Origin: Owenweeksia sp965229445
GTDB taxonomy: Bacteria > Bacteroidota > Bacteroidia > Flavobacteriales > Schleiferiaceae
Assembly: GCA_965229445.1 (NCBI GenBank)
Contig: OZ245876.1
Location: 2,542,001 to 2,606,000 of the forward strand
Length of the DNA: 64,000 bases
Direction of reading: 5' to 3'
Shown: one piece after another, positions 44,652 to 51,889 of the stretch
How the letters are laid out: each line of letters begins with the position of its first letter
How positions within the stretch are numbered: the first letter of the stretch is position 1
Notes under the pieces: model-generated
Told to the model about the DNA's origin: nothing
The model's database searches: none
What the model saw: only the letters and a program-made list of their open reading frames with translations
Translations under genes and position numbers: made by a program

Positions 44652-45969
44652 CCACTGAATTATTACTGGGTTTAGTTTCACTACCCTCATCCAGGCGGGC
44701 AATCATATAATTCTTAAACCAAAATCTCAGTCGGGTACCATCCTTCTGAAGGCGTTTAGTCCAGCCATTATACCGGGATACGTAGTTCAGCGGAGCCATA
44801 ATTAGCATTTGATGGGGCTTTGTGAGGAGTTGATAATTATTCCAGGCTACCCTGGCATTACTGCCGCTTCCCCCTCCACTCAAATCCTTTCCAGCCACAT
44901 TTCCAAAAAGTGTAGGGTTCACCTGCAGATTTTTGAAAATATGGGCATCCGCTTCCTGAGAATCTTCAATAAACGCTCCCTTATCAATGGTGTTCCCTAC
45001 ATTCTCAATCTTCCAATCTGCATATTTTCTACCCTGAACATCATCACGAGCGGAGACTAATAGGCTCTTTCCTTTTTCCTTTCCAGAGAAAAACTCATCA
45101 AAAGCCTTATGTTCCTCATCAATAATTTTGGTTTTCTCCTTATCCGTGAAACCATCCCACTCCTTGTATTTACTTTTCCAATACCAATCAGGTACATGAA
45201 TAATGTAACGTACTGACAGCTGATTAGCCAGCAATGCCCCCTTATACTCTGGGATGGCCTTGGCGATAGGTAACCAACTTCTTAGTAATCCGTGCCATGG
45301 GGCTTCCTGGTAATACCCTCTGCCAGGTGAGGGGAAACCAATGGGGTAGATTAATTCTTTATTGGAAACCGTTTTGATATCTTCAATAGAATGCCTGTAT
45401 GGATTTATCACCGGTAAAATGTGGGTGTCTTTATGATCCGCGCCATACTGAGCCCAATCCGGAGAGATATAGGCTCGATCAACATACCCTTTAGTATTTC
45501 TTCTACCCCACCGTGTATCCGTACTTTCATGACAATGCAGGTAATTGATTCGACTACCATCTACACTTTGTACCAGACCAGGAAAGAAATTGTAGAAATG
45601 GTAGAAATTGGCTGGAGCTTCCAGCAAGTACTGCTGAATATTACTTTGCTCACACCAGTCTTCAATTTCCGTATCATGCAAAGGTTCTAGTATTTCCTTG
45701 CCTTTCTCTACGCGCTCCAGACCATAAGCTAGTCCACCTCCATATAGTGCCTCTGCCTTAAAGGCCAATACTGGCTTAATTAACGTTGTGTCCTTCAACT
45801 GATCCATCACCCATTGTGGATAAAGGTTATCATCACCCCAGGGTTTAAACTTGTCAGATCCTGATTTATCAGGATCCACACTTTGCACTGGCTTCTTCCC
45901 CCCTATCATACTTTTAGAAAGGTTTGTGATCAGGACGCTAGAAGGAGTAAAAAATGTTCTAATATTCAT
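44644..45969 (-). CDS. Phage portal protein
   Basis: 441 residues with an ATG start overlapping the upstream stop (TAATG). The N-terminal part holds the WGDDNLYPQWVMDQL motif often seen in Bacteroidota portals, then YGGGLAYG. The helical middle is followed by a C-terminal NPTLFGNVAGKDLSGGGSGSN region and a final helix-rich segment (LTKPHQMLIMAPLNYVSRYNGW). The portal would form the ring through which DNA is packaged by the terminase encoded at 48956-51234. Between those genes and this one lies a 3-kb accessory module instead of the usual direct junction. Confidence 0.8.
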   Translation of the reverse strand: MNIRTFFTPSSVLITNLSKSMIGGKKPVQSVDPDKSGSDKFKPWGDDNLYPQWVMDQLKDTTLIKPVLAFKAEALYGGGLAYGLERVEKGKEILEPLHDTEIEDWCEQSNIQQYLLEAPANFYHFYNFFPGLVQSVDGSRINYLHCHESTDTRWGRRNTKGYVDRAYISPDWAQYGADHKDTHILPVINPYRHSIEDIKTVSNKELIYPIGFPSPGRGYYQEAPWHGLLRSWLPIAKAIPEYKGALLANQLSVRYIIHVPDWYWKSKYKEWDGFTDKEKTKIIDEEHKAFDEFFSGKEKGKSLLVSARDDVQGRKYADWKIENVGNTIDKGAFIEDSQEADAHIFKNLQVNPTLFGNVAGKDLSGGGSGSNARVAWNNYQLLTKPHQMLIMAPLNYVSRYNGWTKRLQKDGTRLRFWFKNYMIARLDEGSETKPSNNSVDE

Positions 45970-46253
45970 TACGGAATCACTGGATGATTATTAAACTCAA
46001 CGATTAGCTTTTGATGAACACTGTAAGGGTGTGTCTGTCTTAAGGTTGGTCTTATCCCTATCAGATATTTCCTATGTTTATGTTGACCAGGCACCCCGCA
46101 GATTTGGGCTTTAGGTATGGAAATCCGTTTGAACTTTCGCTTATCTGGTGTGGTTGGGTAAAAACCCAACTGAAATACCACCGGATTACCATATTCATCC
46201 TTCTGCTTCATCAAAGCCAGAGCTTCCTTTAATTTGATAGGCTTGACAGTCAT
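45969..46253 (-). CDS. Small basic phage-region protein
   Basis: 94 residues, ATG start, just upstream of and one base overlapping the portal gene. It is basic (KRKFKRISIPKAQICGVPGQHKHRKYLIGIRP) with no membrane segment, perhaps a beta-rich nucleic-acid- or protein-binding domain. It is the first gene of the leftward stretch that begins at the divergent operator near 46300. The function is unknown. Confidence 0.65.
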   Translation of the reverse strand: MTVKPIKLKEALALMKQKDEYGNPVVFQLGFYPTTPDKRKFKRISIPKAQICGVPGQHKHRKYLIGIRPTLRQTHPYSVHQKLIVEFNNHPVIP

Positions 46254-46297
46254 AAGGCTAAAAAAGGTATTCAGTAGAATCTATTAAAGAACAAGGG

Positions 46298-46327
46298 TTA
46301 AAACGTACATTTGCACTAACGTTTTAA
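46298..46327. promoter_or_regulatory. Divergent promoter/operator with 9-bp inverted repeat
   Basis: TTAAAACGT (46298-46306), twelve bases, then ACGTTTTAA (46319-46327), a perfect inverted repeat. A TACATTTG -7 box for the rightward gene (46306-46313, exact TAnnTTTG match) lies between the arms. A protein bound here would block rightward transcription and could also act on the leftward portal-operon start 45 bp away. The half-site ACTAACGTTTTA recurs at 48697-48708. Confidence 0.65.
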
Positions 46328-46335
46328 AAATTATC

Positions 46336-46530
46336 ATGACCAGAGAGGAAGCATTCAAAAAAATGATCAACATCAGGGCGGTGCACCACAAGCTTAACTG
46401 CACCAGCAGTTATGTAAGAGGTCTTCGTAAAAAAATAAATGATGGACATCACGTCACCGAAGACGTGATGAAGGAACTACTAACCAAGTACGGGGCCAAA
46501 TTAGCTCAGGAAGAAAAGTGGGAATTGTGA
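46336..46530 (+). CDS. Small helical putative DNA-binding regulator
   Basis: 64 residues with an ATG start 9 nt downstream of the operator. It is basic and entirely helical: EEAFKKMINIRAVHHKLN, then TSSYVRGLRKKINDG, then VTEDVMKELLTKYG. The middle helices fit a small helix-turn-helix protein, and the length fits a Cro-like factor, but no strict family match is visible. It is transcribed against all surrounding structural genes and followed by the overlapping membrane-protein gene. An autoregulatory role at 46298-46327 is inferred. Confidence 0.65.
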   Translation: MTREEAFKKMINIRAVHHKLNCTSSYVRGLRKKINDGHHVTEDVMKELLTKYGAKLAQEEKWEL

Positions 46531-47096
46531 TTTACAAATTGGATTTAAACTTTTGGGTTGATGTAGCACAAATTATCTCTAGTCTAGCCGCAGCAACAGC
46601 TGTATTCATTGCTTTTTTTCAGTTGATCAAAAAAAATAAGGAATTGATAAACATGGCAAGAGTATTAAGTCGCCAAGTCGGCATTTCTCAGAGTCAACTT
46701 GGCGCAATCATGGCATCTAAACCCCCAAAATTTACTGTTGGTCTAATCCATCATACTGAAAACCAGCATGTGCTGATCCTGCAAAACATTGGAGGCGATA
46801 CGGAAATAGTCGCTGTTAGACTGGTTCGTGTTGAAGGAACACCCATAGATTTTACAGAAGCAGCCACTTACAATGTTACCTACCTGGCATCCCGATCAAA
46901 TCTATTACTTAAGGATTTTTACAAGTTTGGAGATACCGTTGAAGTACGATGGGATAAAAAGAAGAAATTGTTGTTTGAATTGCAAATAAAGATGAGGGAT
47001 GAATATGGTGGTAATACTTATCTCCAAAAGATTGAGATCAACATTGTGGATTCGAGTGTGATATGCCTTGTGCCTACCAGAGCCGAATACTATTAA
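46518..47096 (+). CDS. Membrane-anchored protein of unknown function, lysogenic cassette
   Basis: 192 residues from GTG at 46518, where AGGA stands six bases upstream, a rare Shine-Dalgarno-like help here. GTG at 46527, overlapping the upstream stop as GTGA, is an alternative. One transmembrane helix (about 15-36, VAQIISSLAAATAVFIAFFQL) is followed by a short basic segment and a beta-rich cytoplasmic or periplasmic domain (about 70-190). There is no catalytic motif. It shares a transcript with the small regulator, with its own promoter and strong terminator, inside an otherwise leftward phage operon. That layout is typical of a lysogeny-expressed extra gene, for example for superinfection exclusion; this is inference only. 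Confidence 0.7.
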   Translation: MGIVIYKLDLNFWVDVAQIISSLAAATAVFIAFFQLIKKNKELINMARVLSRQVGISQSQLGAIMASKPPKFTVGLIHHTENQHVLILQNIGGDTEIVAVRLVRVEGTPIDFTEAATYNVTYLASRSNLLLKDFYKFGDTVEVRWDKKKKLLFELQIKMRDEYGGNTYLQKIEINIVDSSVICLVPTRAEYY

Positions 47097-47103
47097 CTTC
47101 AAG

Positions 47104-47154
47104 CCGGCGCCAATTCTCCAATGAGAGGAATTGGCGCCGGCGCGCATTTTTTTT
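47104..47154 (+). terminator. Strong rho-independent terminator of the rightward cassette
   Basis: CCGGCGCCAATTC pairs perfectly with GAATTGGCGCCGG (13 bp, stem within 47104-47140), followed after CGCGCA by eight Ts. It lies about 8 nt after the stop of the membrane-protein gene. Confidence 0.93.
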
Positions 47155-47163
47155 GAGAGGAAT

Positions 47164-47186
47164 CCCCGCACTTTAGGAGTGCGGGG
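47164..47186. other. 9-bp hairpin without U-tract after the 47195-47548 gene
   Basis: CCCCGCACT-ttagg-AGTGCGGGG lies 8 nt beyond the stop of the ArdC-like gene. Neither side has a T-run directly after the stem, so it is not a standard terminator. A very similar hairpin stands in the same place after the 48296-48634 gene. Confidence 0.7.
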
Positions 47187-47194
47187 TAAAAAGC

Positions 47195-47548
47195 TTATTT
47201 CTTCTCGACTTGTAAATTTGAAAAGAGGTAAGCCAGTGGGAAATACTTATAGCTAGTTCCTTCAGGGCTTTCATCATTTGGGGCAACTTCTACTTTTCTT
47301 CGTTTCCCCCATACTACAAAGGCGGTGCTTCCTTTTTTCACTTGGTAGCCTCTTTTATTCCACTCGTGCATCAAGTGAAATTCCTCATGGCCATCCTTGC
47401 TGTAAAATTCTTCAATGATAATATCATTCAAGTATTCATCGGTGCCATTCTCTTCTCTTATTGCTCTGGCCTTCTGGCTAAGGGCTATAAGCTTTTTTCT
47501 CCTAATCTCTCTTCTGGTTGGTTGTACTTCTGTTGCTGTTGTTTCCAT
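47195..47548 (-). CDS. ArdC N-terminal-like (antirestriction / ssDNA-binding) protein
   Basis: 117 residues with an ATG start. Residues 10-30 are a basic helix (TRREIRRKKLIALSQKARA). The rest carries the ArdC-N/DUF1738-like signature: a Trp and Gly-rich turn HEWNKRGYQVKKGSTAFVVWGKRR, and a closing FPLAYLFSNLQV strand similar to the family's F-x-x-x-x-x-F-x-x-x-Q-V end. ArdC proteins bind single-stranded DNA and protect incoming mobile DNA from restriction. This copy has only the N-terminal domain, without the C-terminal metallopeptidase. It is co-directional with radC-like and two small genes, a mobile-element maintenance or anti-defence module. Confidence 0.6.
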   Translation of the reverse strand: METTATEVQPTRREIRRKKLIALSQKARAIREENGTDEYLNDIIIEEFYSKDGHEEFHLMHEWNKRGYQVKKGSTAFVVWGKRRKVEVAPNDESPEGTSYKYFPLAYLFSNLQVEKK

Positions 47549-47572
47549 TGTTACTGGTTTATTGATTAAAAA

Positions 47573-48037
47573 TTAAAGTTCTCCGCTATCTGCCATTGAA
47601 TAGTATTGATGATCATCAGGGCTTAATATGATATGATCTAGCACCTTGATTGAAAGCACCTCACCTGCTTCTTTGGCCTGCTTAGTTATGTGTAAATCAG
47701 CCTGTGAAGGTTTAAGATTACCTGAGGGGTGGTTATGGCTTAGAATTATACCTGTTGCTAAATGATCTAACGCATACTTGAAAATCAACCTGATATCGGC
47801 TACCGTGCCACTTATGCCACCTTCTGAAAGTTTCCTAATTGCCACTACATTGTTGGCTGAATTCATGTATACACAATAGAAAGATTCAAATACCTCAATT
47901 TGCCTGTATTGCTTCCTTAGTATCCTTTCCGCATCAGCACTGCTTTTAATATCTAACTGCGTTTCATTACCAGTGCTTAATCGGTGAGTTATATACTCAC
48001 TTACTATTAAGTCTTTTCCCTTCATGATTCTAGGCAT
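47573..48037 (-). CDS. radC: RadC-like JAB/JAMM domain protein
   Basis: 154 residues with an ATG start eight bases inside the upstream gene. It consists of the RadC JAB domain alone: FYCVYMNSANNVVAIRKLSEGGISGTVADIR, then the JAMM zinc motif HNHPSGN with the downstream S-x-x-D (SQADLHIT), and the KVLDHIILSPDDHQYYSMADSGEL ending. The usual N-terminal helix-hairpin-helix domain of chromosomal RadC is absent, as in many phage and plasmid copies. The biochemical role is unsettled; mobile-element copies are common next to antirestriction genes, as here. Confidence 0.9.
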   Translation of the reverse strand: MPRIMKGKDLIVSEYITHRLSTGNETQLDIKSSADAERILRKQYRQIEVFESFYCVYMNSANNVVAIRKLSEGGISGTVADIRLIFKYALDHLATGIILSHNHPSGNLKPSQADLHITKQAKEAGEVLSIKVLDHIILSPDDHQYYSMADSGEL

Positions 48038-48230
48038 TGTAATAGCTTTCTAAATCTTCAAAATCACACTTTGCAGTAGGATTCATCGCAATAATCTCAG
48101 AGGCTAACACATGAGCGTTAGTAGTTTGCGAACCTGTCTCAATAAGATATTGAACATCAGAAGGGTTGAATAGATGGGAATAACCCTGACTGGATAGAAT
48201 GGATTTTACTAAATTCGTTGTTTTATACAT
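48030..48230 (-). CDS. Small protein upstream of radC
   Basis: 66 residues, ATG start, overlapping the start of the radC-like gene by eight bases. It is mixed helical (MYKTTNLVKSILSSQGYSHLF, DVQYLIETGSQTTNAHVLASEIIAMN), acidic at the end and without a membrane segment or motif. It looks like a real gene because of the tight coupling, but the function is unknown. Confidence 0.6.
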   Translation of the reverse strand: MYKTTNLVKSILSSQGYSHLFNPSDVQYLIETGSQTTNAHVLASEIIAMNPTAKCDFEDLESYYNA

Positions 48231-48259
48231 TGTATTACTTTTTTTAAGGTTGGTTGAAC

Positions 48260-48287
48260 ATCCCCACTAGTTGGCGCTAGTGGGGAT
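48260..48287. other. 11-bp hairpin after the 48296-48634 gene
   Basis: ATCCCCACTAG-ttggcg-CTAGTGGGGAT is a perfect 11-bp stem, 8 nt after the stop of the 112-residue gene. Only the plus-strand side has a T-run (TTTTTT after TACC), although the gene is on the minus strand. It mirrors the hairpin at 47164-47186. Confidence 0.75.
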
Positions 48288-48295
48288 TACCTTTT

Positions 48296-48634
48296 TTAGG
48301 CCAATAACTGTGCGTCTAATTCCTGAATTTTTGCATTGCATTTCTGCACTAGAAAATCTCTTATTTCTGCCACCATTTCAGGATTAGAAATACTCACTAG
48401 ATTGCTGCGGTCTTTGGAAAAACTAAACTTGGTTTTAGCTGAATATTCCTCAGCAAAAAAACCTGCATCTTCTTCAATCTCCACTTCTTCTAAGTGATCT
48501 TTTGATGATTGGAAACGATGGCGCAATTCCACCAACTCAGCTCTTTCCTGGATGTACTTAATACGCTCGGCAACGCTTGGCTTTTGGGTTTGCTTTGCTT
48601 CTAATTTGGGTGTTGCATTTTTTTTGTTTGTCAT
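48296..48634 (-). CDS. Charged helical hypothetical protein, first gene of the accessory module
   Basis: 112 residues with an ATG start. The N-terminus is Lys/Gln-rich (MTNKKNATPKLEAKQTQKPS). A coiled-coil segment (AERIKYIQERAELVELRHRF) follows, then an acidic stretch and a final helix (EIRDFLVQKCNAKIQELDAQLLA). No family is recognised. The region 65 nt upstream carries the element's shared ACTAACGTTTTA motif, so it is probably regulated together with the rightward cassette. Confidence 0.65.
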   Translation of the reverse strand: MTNKKNATPKLEAKQTQKPSVAERIKYIQERAELVELRHRFQSSKDHLEEVEIEEDAGFFAEEYSAKTKFSFSKDRSNLVSISNPEMVAEIRDFLVQKCNAKIQELDAQLLA

Positions 48635-48696
48635 TGCATTATACTTTGATTATCAATTGTTTAACACTATAAATATACAATATTTCGTTGTAATAT

Positions 48697-48708
48697 ACTA
48701 ACGTTTTA
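48697..48708. promoter_or_regulatory. Second copy of the putative operator half-site
   Basis: ACTAACGTTTTA is identical to 46315-46326. With the same 12-base spacing there is a degenerate left arm (TATTTCGT at 48681-48688, matching TAAAACGT at five of eight positions). It stands 65-75 bases upstream of the 48634 start, where a leftward promoter is expected. Confidence 0.5.
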
Positions 48709-48955
48709 GCCTGTTTTTATATAGGTTTTAGCGTCTCATTTTGTATTTTTTTATTCTCTAATTTTCAAGGGAATAGCCAGTTCAAAGAACTTTGAACTGT
48801 GCTATGTAATTGAGTGCACTGGTCGGCTGTCCCTGCCGAAATTTTGCAATTGTGTGCGCTCGCCTGATGGATATATGAGAGAGTAGGCCACTAGAGAGCG
48901 CCCCCCTAATGCAGAGGGCCTGAGAAGAACAAGAGCTAGGTGATCCAGTTAGGGG
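48709..48955. other. Non-coding gap between accessory module and terminase, with a 10-bp dyad
   Basis: The only clear structure is CAGTTCAAAG-aa-CTTTGAACTG (48778-48799), a 22-base dyad. No plausible gene is visible in the roughly 320-base gap that starts at 48635. Confidence 0.55.
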
Positions 48956-50635
48956 CTAACGGATGTGGGCTAAGGCAAGGGAACCCGAGTCTTCTTTGTT
49001 TTGTGCGGCTGCATAGAATAATAGATTGTCTGAGGCATCCGTATAATGAGGAGCTGTGCGTTGGTCTTGATCTTTATCCTTCTCAGCACTCTTGTCTTTT
49101 TCAAAGCCATTCTTACCTTCACGCACATCACAGTTTCCCATGGCGATTTCCCAAAAAGGTAATCCACTGCGAGAATAACGCACTCGAAGAGCTTCCGGAT
49201 CTTCCTCACTTAAGAGCGTATTGATCACTTTATACCGAATCCCAGGTGATGCGGTGCGGCCTACGTAACATTCATTAACCGTCCAATCAGCCTTTGTAAG
49301 CTCATCGATGACAGTTTGATGATAGGTCTGCTCTGTATTGCCTATTCCAGCAACAGCTGTATGGTCATAGTAATAGTTGACGACCTTTCTTCCATGGTGG
49401 GCGTAGTACTTCACAAAGTCTTGTACCACGTTCTGAATGAGGCCCTCACCCTTTGAGCGATGGAAACCACGAAACAAACGATATTCCATTCCTACACGCT
49501 GACCAGTCACCAGGCAATTAAACGTGCCATAGTCACAAGCGATGTCAATAGCACTAGAAGGATCTATACCTGCATCCTGACGAGAATCTTCAGTAGGGGC
49601 TGTGCGACCAATAAAACTATCCAGGTAATTGTAATCAAACCAATCCGTACCATGATGATCTGGATCAAACTTTGAATAGTATCCTCCTTCAATCTGATTG
49701 ATACGCTGATTAAGAATGGATGTTTTATAAGCTAAATCGGTTAAGCTCTTCTGCATTCGCTTCAAGTACTGTGGACCCAGCACATCGAGGTTATCCAATG
49801 CACTGGCCTCGAGATAAAAAGTGGATATGCGCCGGTTCTCAGACTCGGGGTGCTTCGCGCCAATGCGTAAGTGATTCAGACGTATTTGTATACCTTGAAG
49901 CCTGCGTTTTAATGATATTCTTAGATTCTTATCCGCGCTGTGATATTGTTTCTGCAGATGATTGAAAAGAATTTGATTCTCGATGATTTGGCTAATTTGA
50001 TCCACATCCATTTCTTGGGCTTTCTCCAGAATCCAGCGAGACTTGGCAGTAGTAGGCATATCTGTGGTAAACAGCTGGCCGCCATAACCCACACATGAAC
50101 CAAAGTGTTGGCGGTCACCACGCAAGGTTGGCATAACTTCCTCATCAAACCTGGCCTTATTTAATAACTTAGCCTCATCACCACTCACATAAGCTAAGGA
50201 TAGACCATTTGAACTACCTATTCTATCTTGAGAGATCAATACCTGACAACTCCCATTAAACCAGTAAATGGCATGTTTAGAATCCAACGGCATAGTATAA
50301 GGTTGTCTATCCTCCCATTTCCACATCTGACGCCAGGAAGACATCTTATTGCTTAAAGGGTCTTGACCTATGATGAAATGAATATTTTGCTGATAACCCA
50401 TTCTCTTCCACATGGATACAACTGGAGGTAAGGTTCTAACCAATAACTGCTGAAAGGTTGCTCCAACGATGCCACCCATAGAGCGAGGCATTTCCGCTGC
50501 TCTACGAATTAACCAGGGAGCGATTACTCCGGAACTCTTCCCTACACCACGACCAGCAACCACATAGGTTTCTGTAGCATCAACCAACATTGTCTTTATC
50601 TGCGGAACATTAAAATGAAGAGGGCGTATTTTCAT
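48956..50635 (-). CDS. Phage terminase large subunit
   Basis: 559 residues with an ATG start, ATGA overlap with the terminase small subunit. The ATPase domain is clear: YVVAGRGVGKSSG is the Walker A loop (about residues 25-37), and SLAYVSGDEAK the Walker B region. The C-terminal nuclease domain starts with an acidic strand IDIACDYGTFNCLVTG near residue 363 and continues to YYDHTAVAG. This motor docks on the portal, pumps DNA into the prohead and cuts it. Length and motif order are normal, so it appears intact. It is followed by 320 bases without genes before the accessory module. Confidence 0.93.
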   Translation of the reverse strand: MKIRPLHFNVPQIKTMLVDATETYVVAGRGVGKSSGVIAPWLIRRAAEMPRSMGGIVGATFQQLLVRTLPPVVSMWKRMGYQQNIHFIIGQDPLSNKMSSWRQMWKWEDRQPYTMPLDSKHAIYWFNGSCQVLISQDRIGSSNGLSLAYVSGDEAKLLNKARFDEEVMPTLRGDRQHFGSCVGYGGQLFTTDMPTTAKSRWILEKAQEMDVDQISQIIENQILFNHLQKQYHSADKNLRISLKRRLQGIQIRLNHLRIGAKHPESENRRISTFYLEASALDNLDVLGPQYLKRMQKSLTDLAYKTSILNQRINQIEGGYYSKFDPDHHGTDWFDYNYLDSFIGRTAPTEDSRQDAGIDPSSAIDIACDYGTFNCLVTGQRVGMEYRLFRGFHRSKGEGLIQNVVQDFVKYYAHHGRKVVNYYYDHTAVAGIGNTEQTYHQTVIDELTKADWTVNECYVGRTASPGIRYKVINTLLSEEDPEALRVRYSRSGLPFWEIAMGNCDVREGKNGFEKDKSAEKDKDQDQRTAPHYTDASDNLLFYAAAQNKEDSGSLALAHIR

Positions 50636-51234
50636 GAAGACACATTTTCTTCAAATTCAACATCTTCAATATCTTGACCTATCCAGTTTTCAAAACGGGT
50701 TTCTAGTTCTTGAGGGTCGGGTGGATCAACGCCAACCTGCTCTGGAATTACAGCAACAATTATTGGATGAAATTCAAAGGTGGATAGATCAGGCAACTCG
50801 GGATCGTCCTTGTCCAGTTGGTGGAGTAATATGTAATTCTTATCGATAGCGGCCAAACTTCTTGTATCATTACGAGATATCGCCAATTCTTTACTTTTAA
50901 GAATCATCTCTTCCGCTATCGCACGTTTCACATCTTTAGAAGCTCTAACAAGGTTTCCTAGAACCTTTTCTGTTAATGAGATGTCTCGATATGCTGTGGC
51001 TAGAGAATAACCATGTATTTTTCTTAAAATCTTAACCACTCTAGAATAAGTCTTGTGCTCCATGATCAATGCACGCGTCTCAATAACCCTCTGCAGCATG
51101 TCTTCTGCCTTTTGGGATATCTCAGAATCTTGACCATCTAAGTACCGGATTAGCTCATCTGCATCAGAATTTAATCCAATGCGATCGGCTGTAAAACTGT
51201 ACATCCTACGCTTTCGCGATTTTTTTATAGTCAT
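50632..51234 (-). CDS. Phage terminase small subunit-like protein
   Basis: 200 residues with an ATG start. The basic N-terminus (MTIKKSRKRRMYSF) is followed by helices (DELIRYLDGQ, AEDMLQRVIETRALIMEHKTYSRVVKILRK) and a helix-turn-helix-like HGYSLATAYRDISLTEKVLG near residue 80, suited to binding packaging-site DNA. The acidic C-terminal tail (DIEDVEFEENVSS) is a likely contact for the large subunit. It is the first gene of the leftward late operon; the repeat-bearing gap upstream is a natural place for a packaging site and promoter. The assignment rests on the position before the large subunit and the domain plan. Confidence 0.78.
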   Translation of the reverse strand: MTIKKSRKRRMYSFTADRIGLNSDADELIRYLDGQDSEISQKAEDMLQRVIETRALIMEHKTYSRVVKILRKIHGYSLATAYRDISLTEKVLGNLVRASKDVKRAIAEEMILKSKELAISRNDTRSLAAIDKNYILLHQLDKDDPELPDLSTFEFHPIIVAVIPEQVGVDPPDPQELETRFENWIGQDIEDVEFEENVSS

Positions 51235-51295
51235 AGTCCTTAATTAGTTTCTCTACGGCATTTTGAGCGGGGCTACTGAAGCTTGCTGCATAAAC

Positions 51296-51423
51296 ATCCG
51301 GTCTGCCCGGGGTATGCTCCCGCATACCCCGTAATTAAGTTAGTCAATCATACACTTAACTCCAAGCTCTAACACTTAAATAGGTATTTTGAATTGATGA
51401 ATGATAAAATACAGGGAATGAGC
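51296..51423. repeat. Direct repeat copy A with hairpin core
   Basis: 51296-51346 (51 bases, from CATCCGGTCTGCC to AAGTTAGTC) is identical to copy B at a 270-bp offset. It contains the hairpin CGGGGTATGC-tccc-GCATACCCCG. The sequence beyond, up to about 51423, is similar to copy B but diverged, with a well conserved GGTATTTTGA-x-TTGATGAATGATA segment. Confidence 0.9.
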
Positions 51424-51565
51424 AAATCAATATTTTTTTTCGTCTTACTCAGAGCTTTTTACCCACCTAACATTAGCCATCTGAGGTGGACTTTAGCCAT
51501 TTACCGCTAAAACCTGGATCTAAAACCAAATAACTTTAGACTCAACTTAGGTATGCTTCGTCAGC

Positions 51566-51693
51566 ATCCGGTCTGCCCGGGGTATGCTCCCGCATACCCC
51601 GTAATTAAGTTAGTCTATTATGCGCTATGCGCCCAATGCTAATATTTGAACAGGTATTTTGACTTGATGAATGATAGAACAATGGAAATGAGT
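51566..51693. repeat. Direct repeat copy B with hairpin core
   Basis: 51566-51616 is identical to copy A, including the 10-bp stem and TCCC loop. The flank 51617-51650 matches A at only about 60 per cent of positions and 51651-51693 at a higher rate. The repeat is in the same orientation as A, so this is an old tandem duplication with a preserved core. Confidence 0.9.
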
Positions 51694-51889
51694 GATCTAA
51701 AGCCCTTCTCTACTTCCTGAGACTTTATTTGATTGGTTTTCCAGCAGTTTATTGAAAGTATTTGGCTACAAATCCATTGGGTCTTACCCAGAATTATAGG
51801 AAACCAATCTTGGTGGATCTTGTAGAAACCAACCCTTATTCCATTTGGAGTGTCTGCTACTCATAGCTTAATACGCTCCTCTGGTTTCC

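Larger units (their letters stand above)
51235..51889. other. 655-base gene-free region at the right end of the element
   Basis: No gene is visible. It carries the two long direct repeats listed separately, and somewhere within it the junction between element and host chromosome must lie. No copy of the tRNA-Arg 3' end is present. Confidence 0.6.

Noticed and set aside
33341..51234. Tailocin or contractile injection system
   Set aside because: Complete terminase and portal genes are present and no sheath or baseplate set is recognised, which speaks for a DNA-packaging element.
51296..51616. The two 51-bp repeats as attL and attR of the element
   Set aside because: They lie only 270 bp apart on the same side, and no copy is visible beside the integrase.
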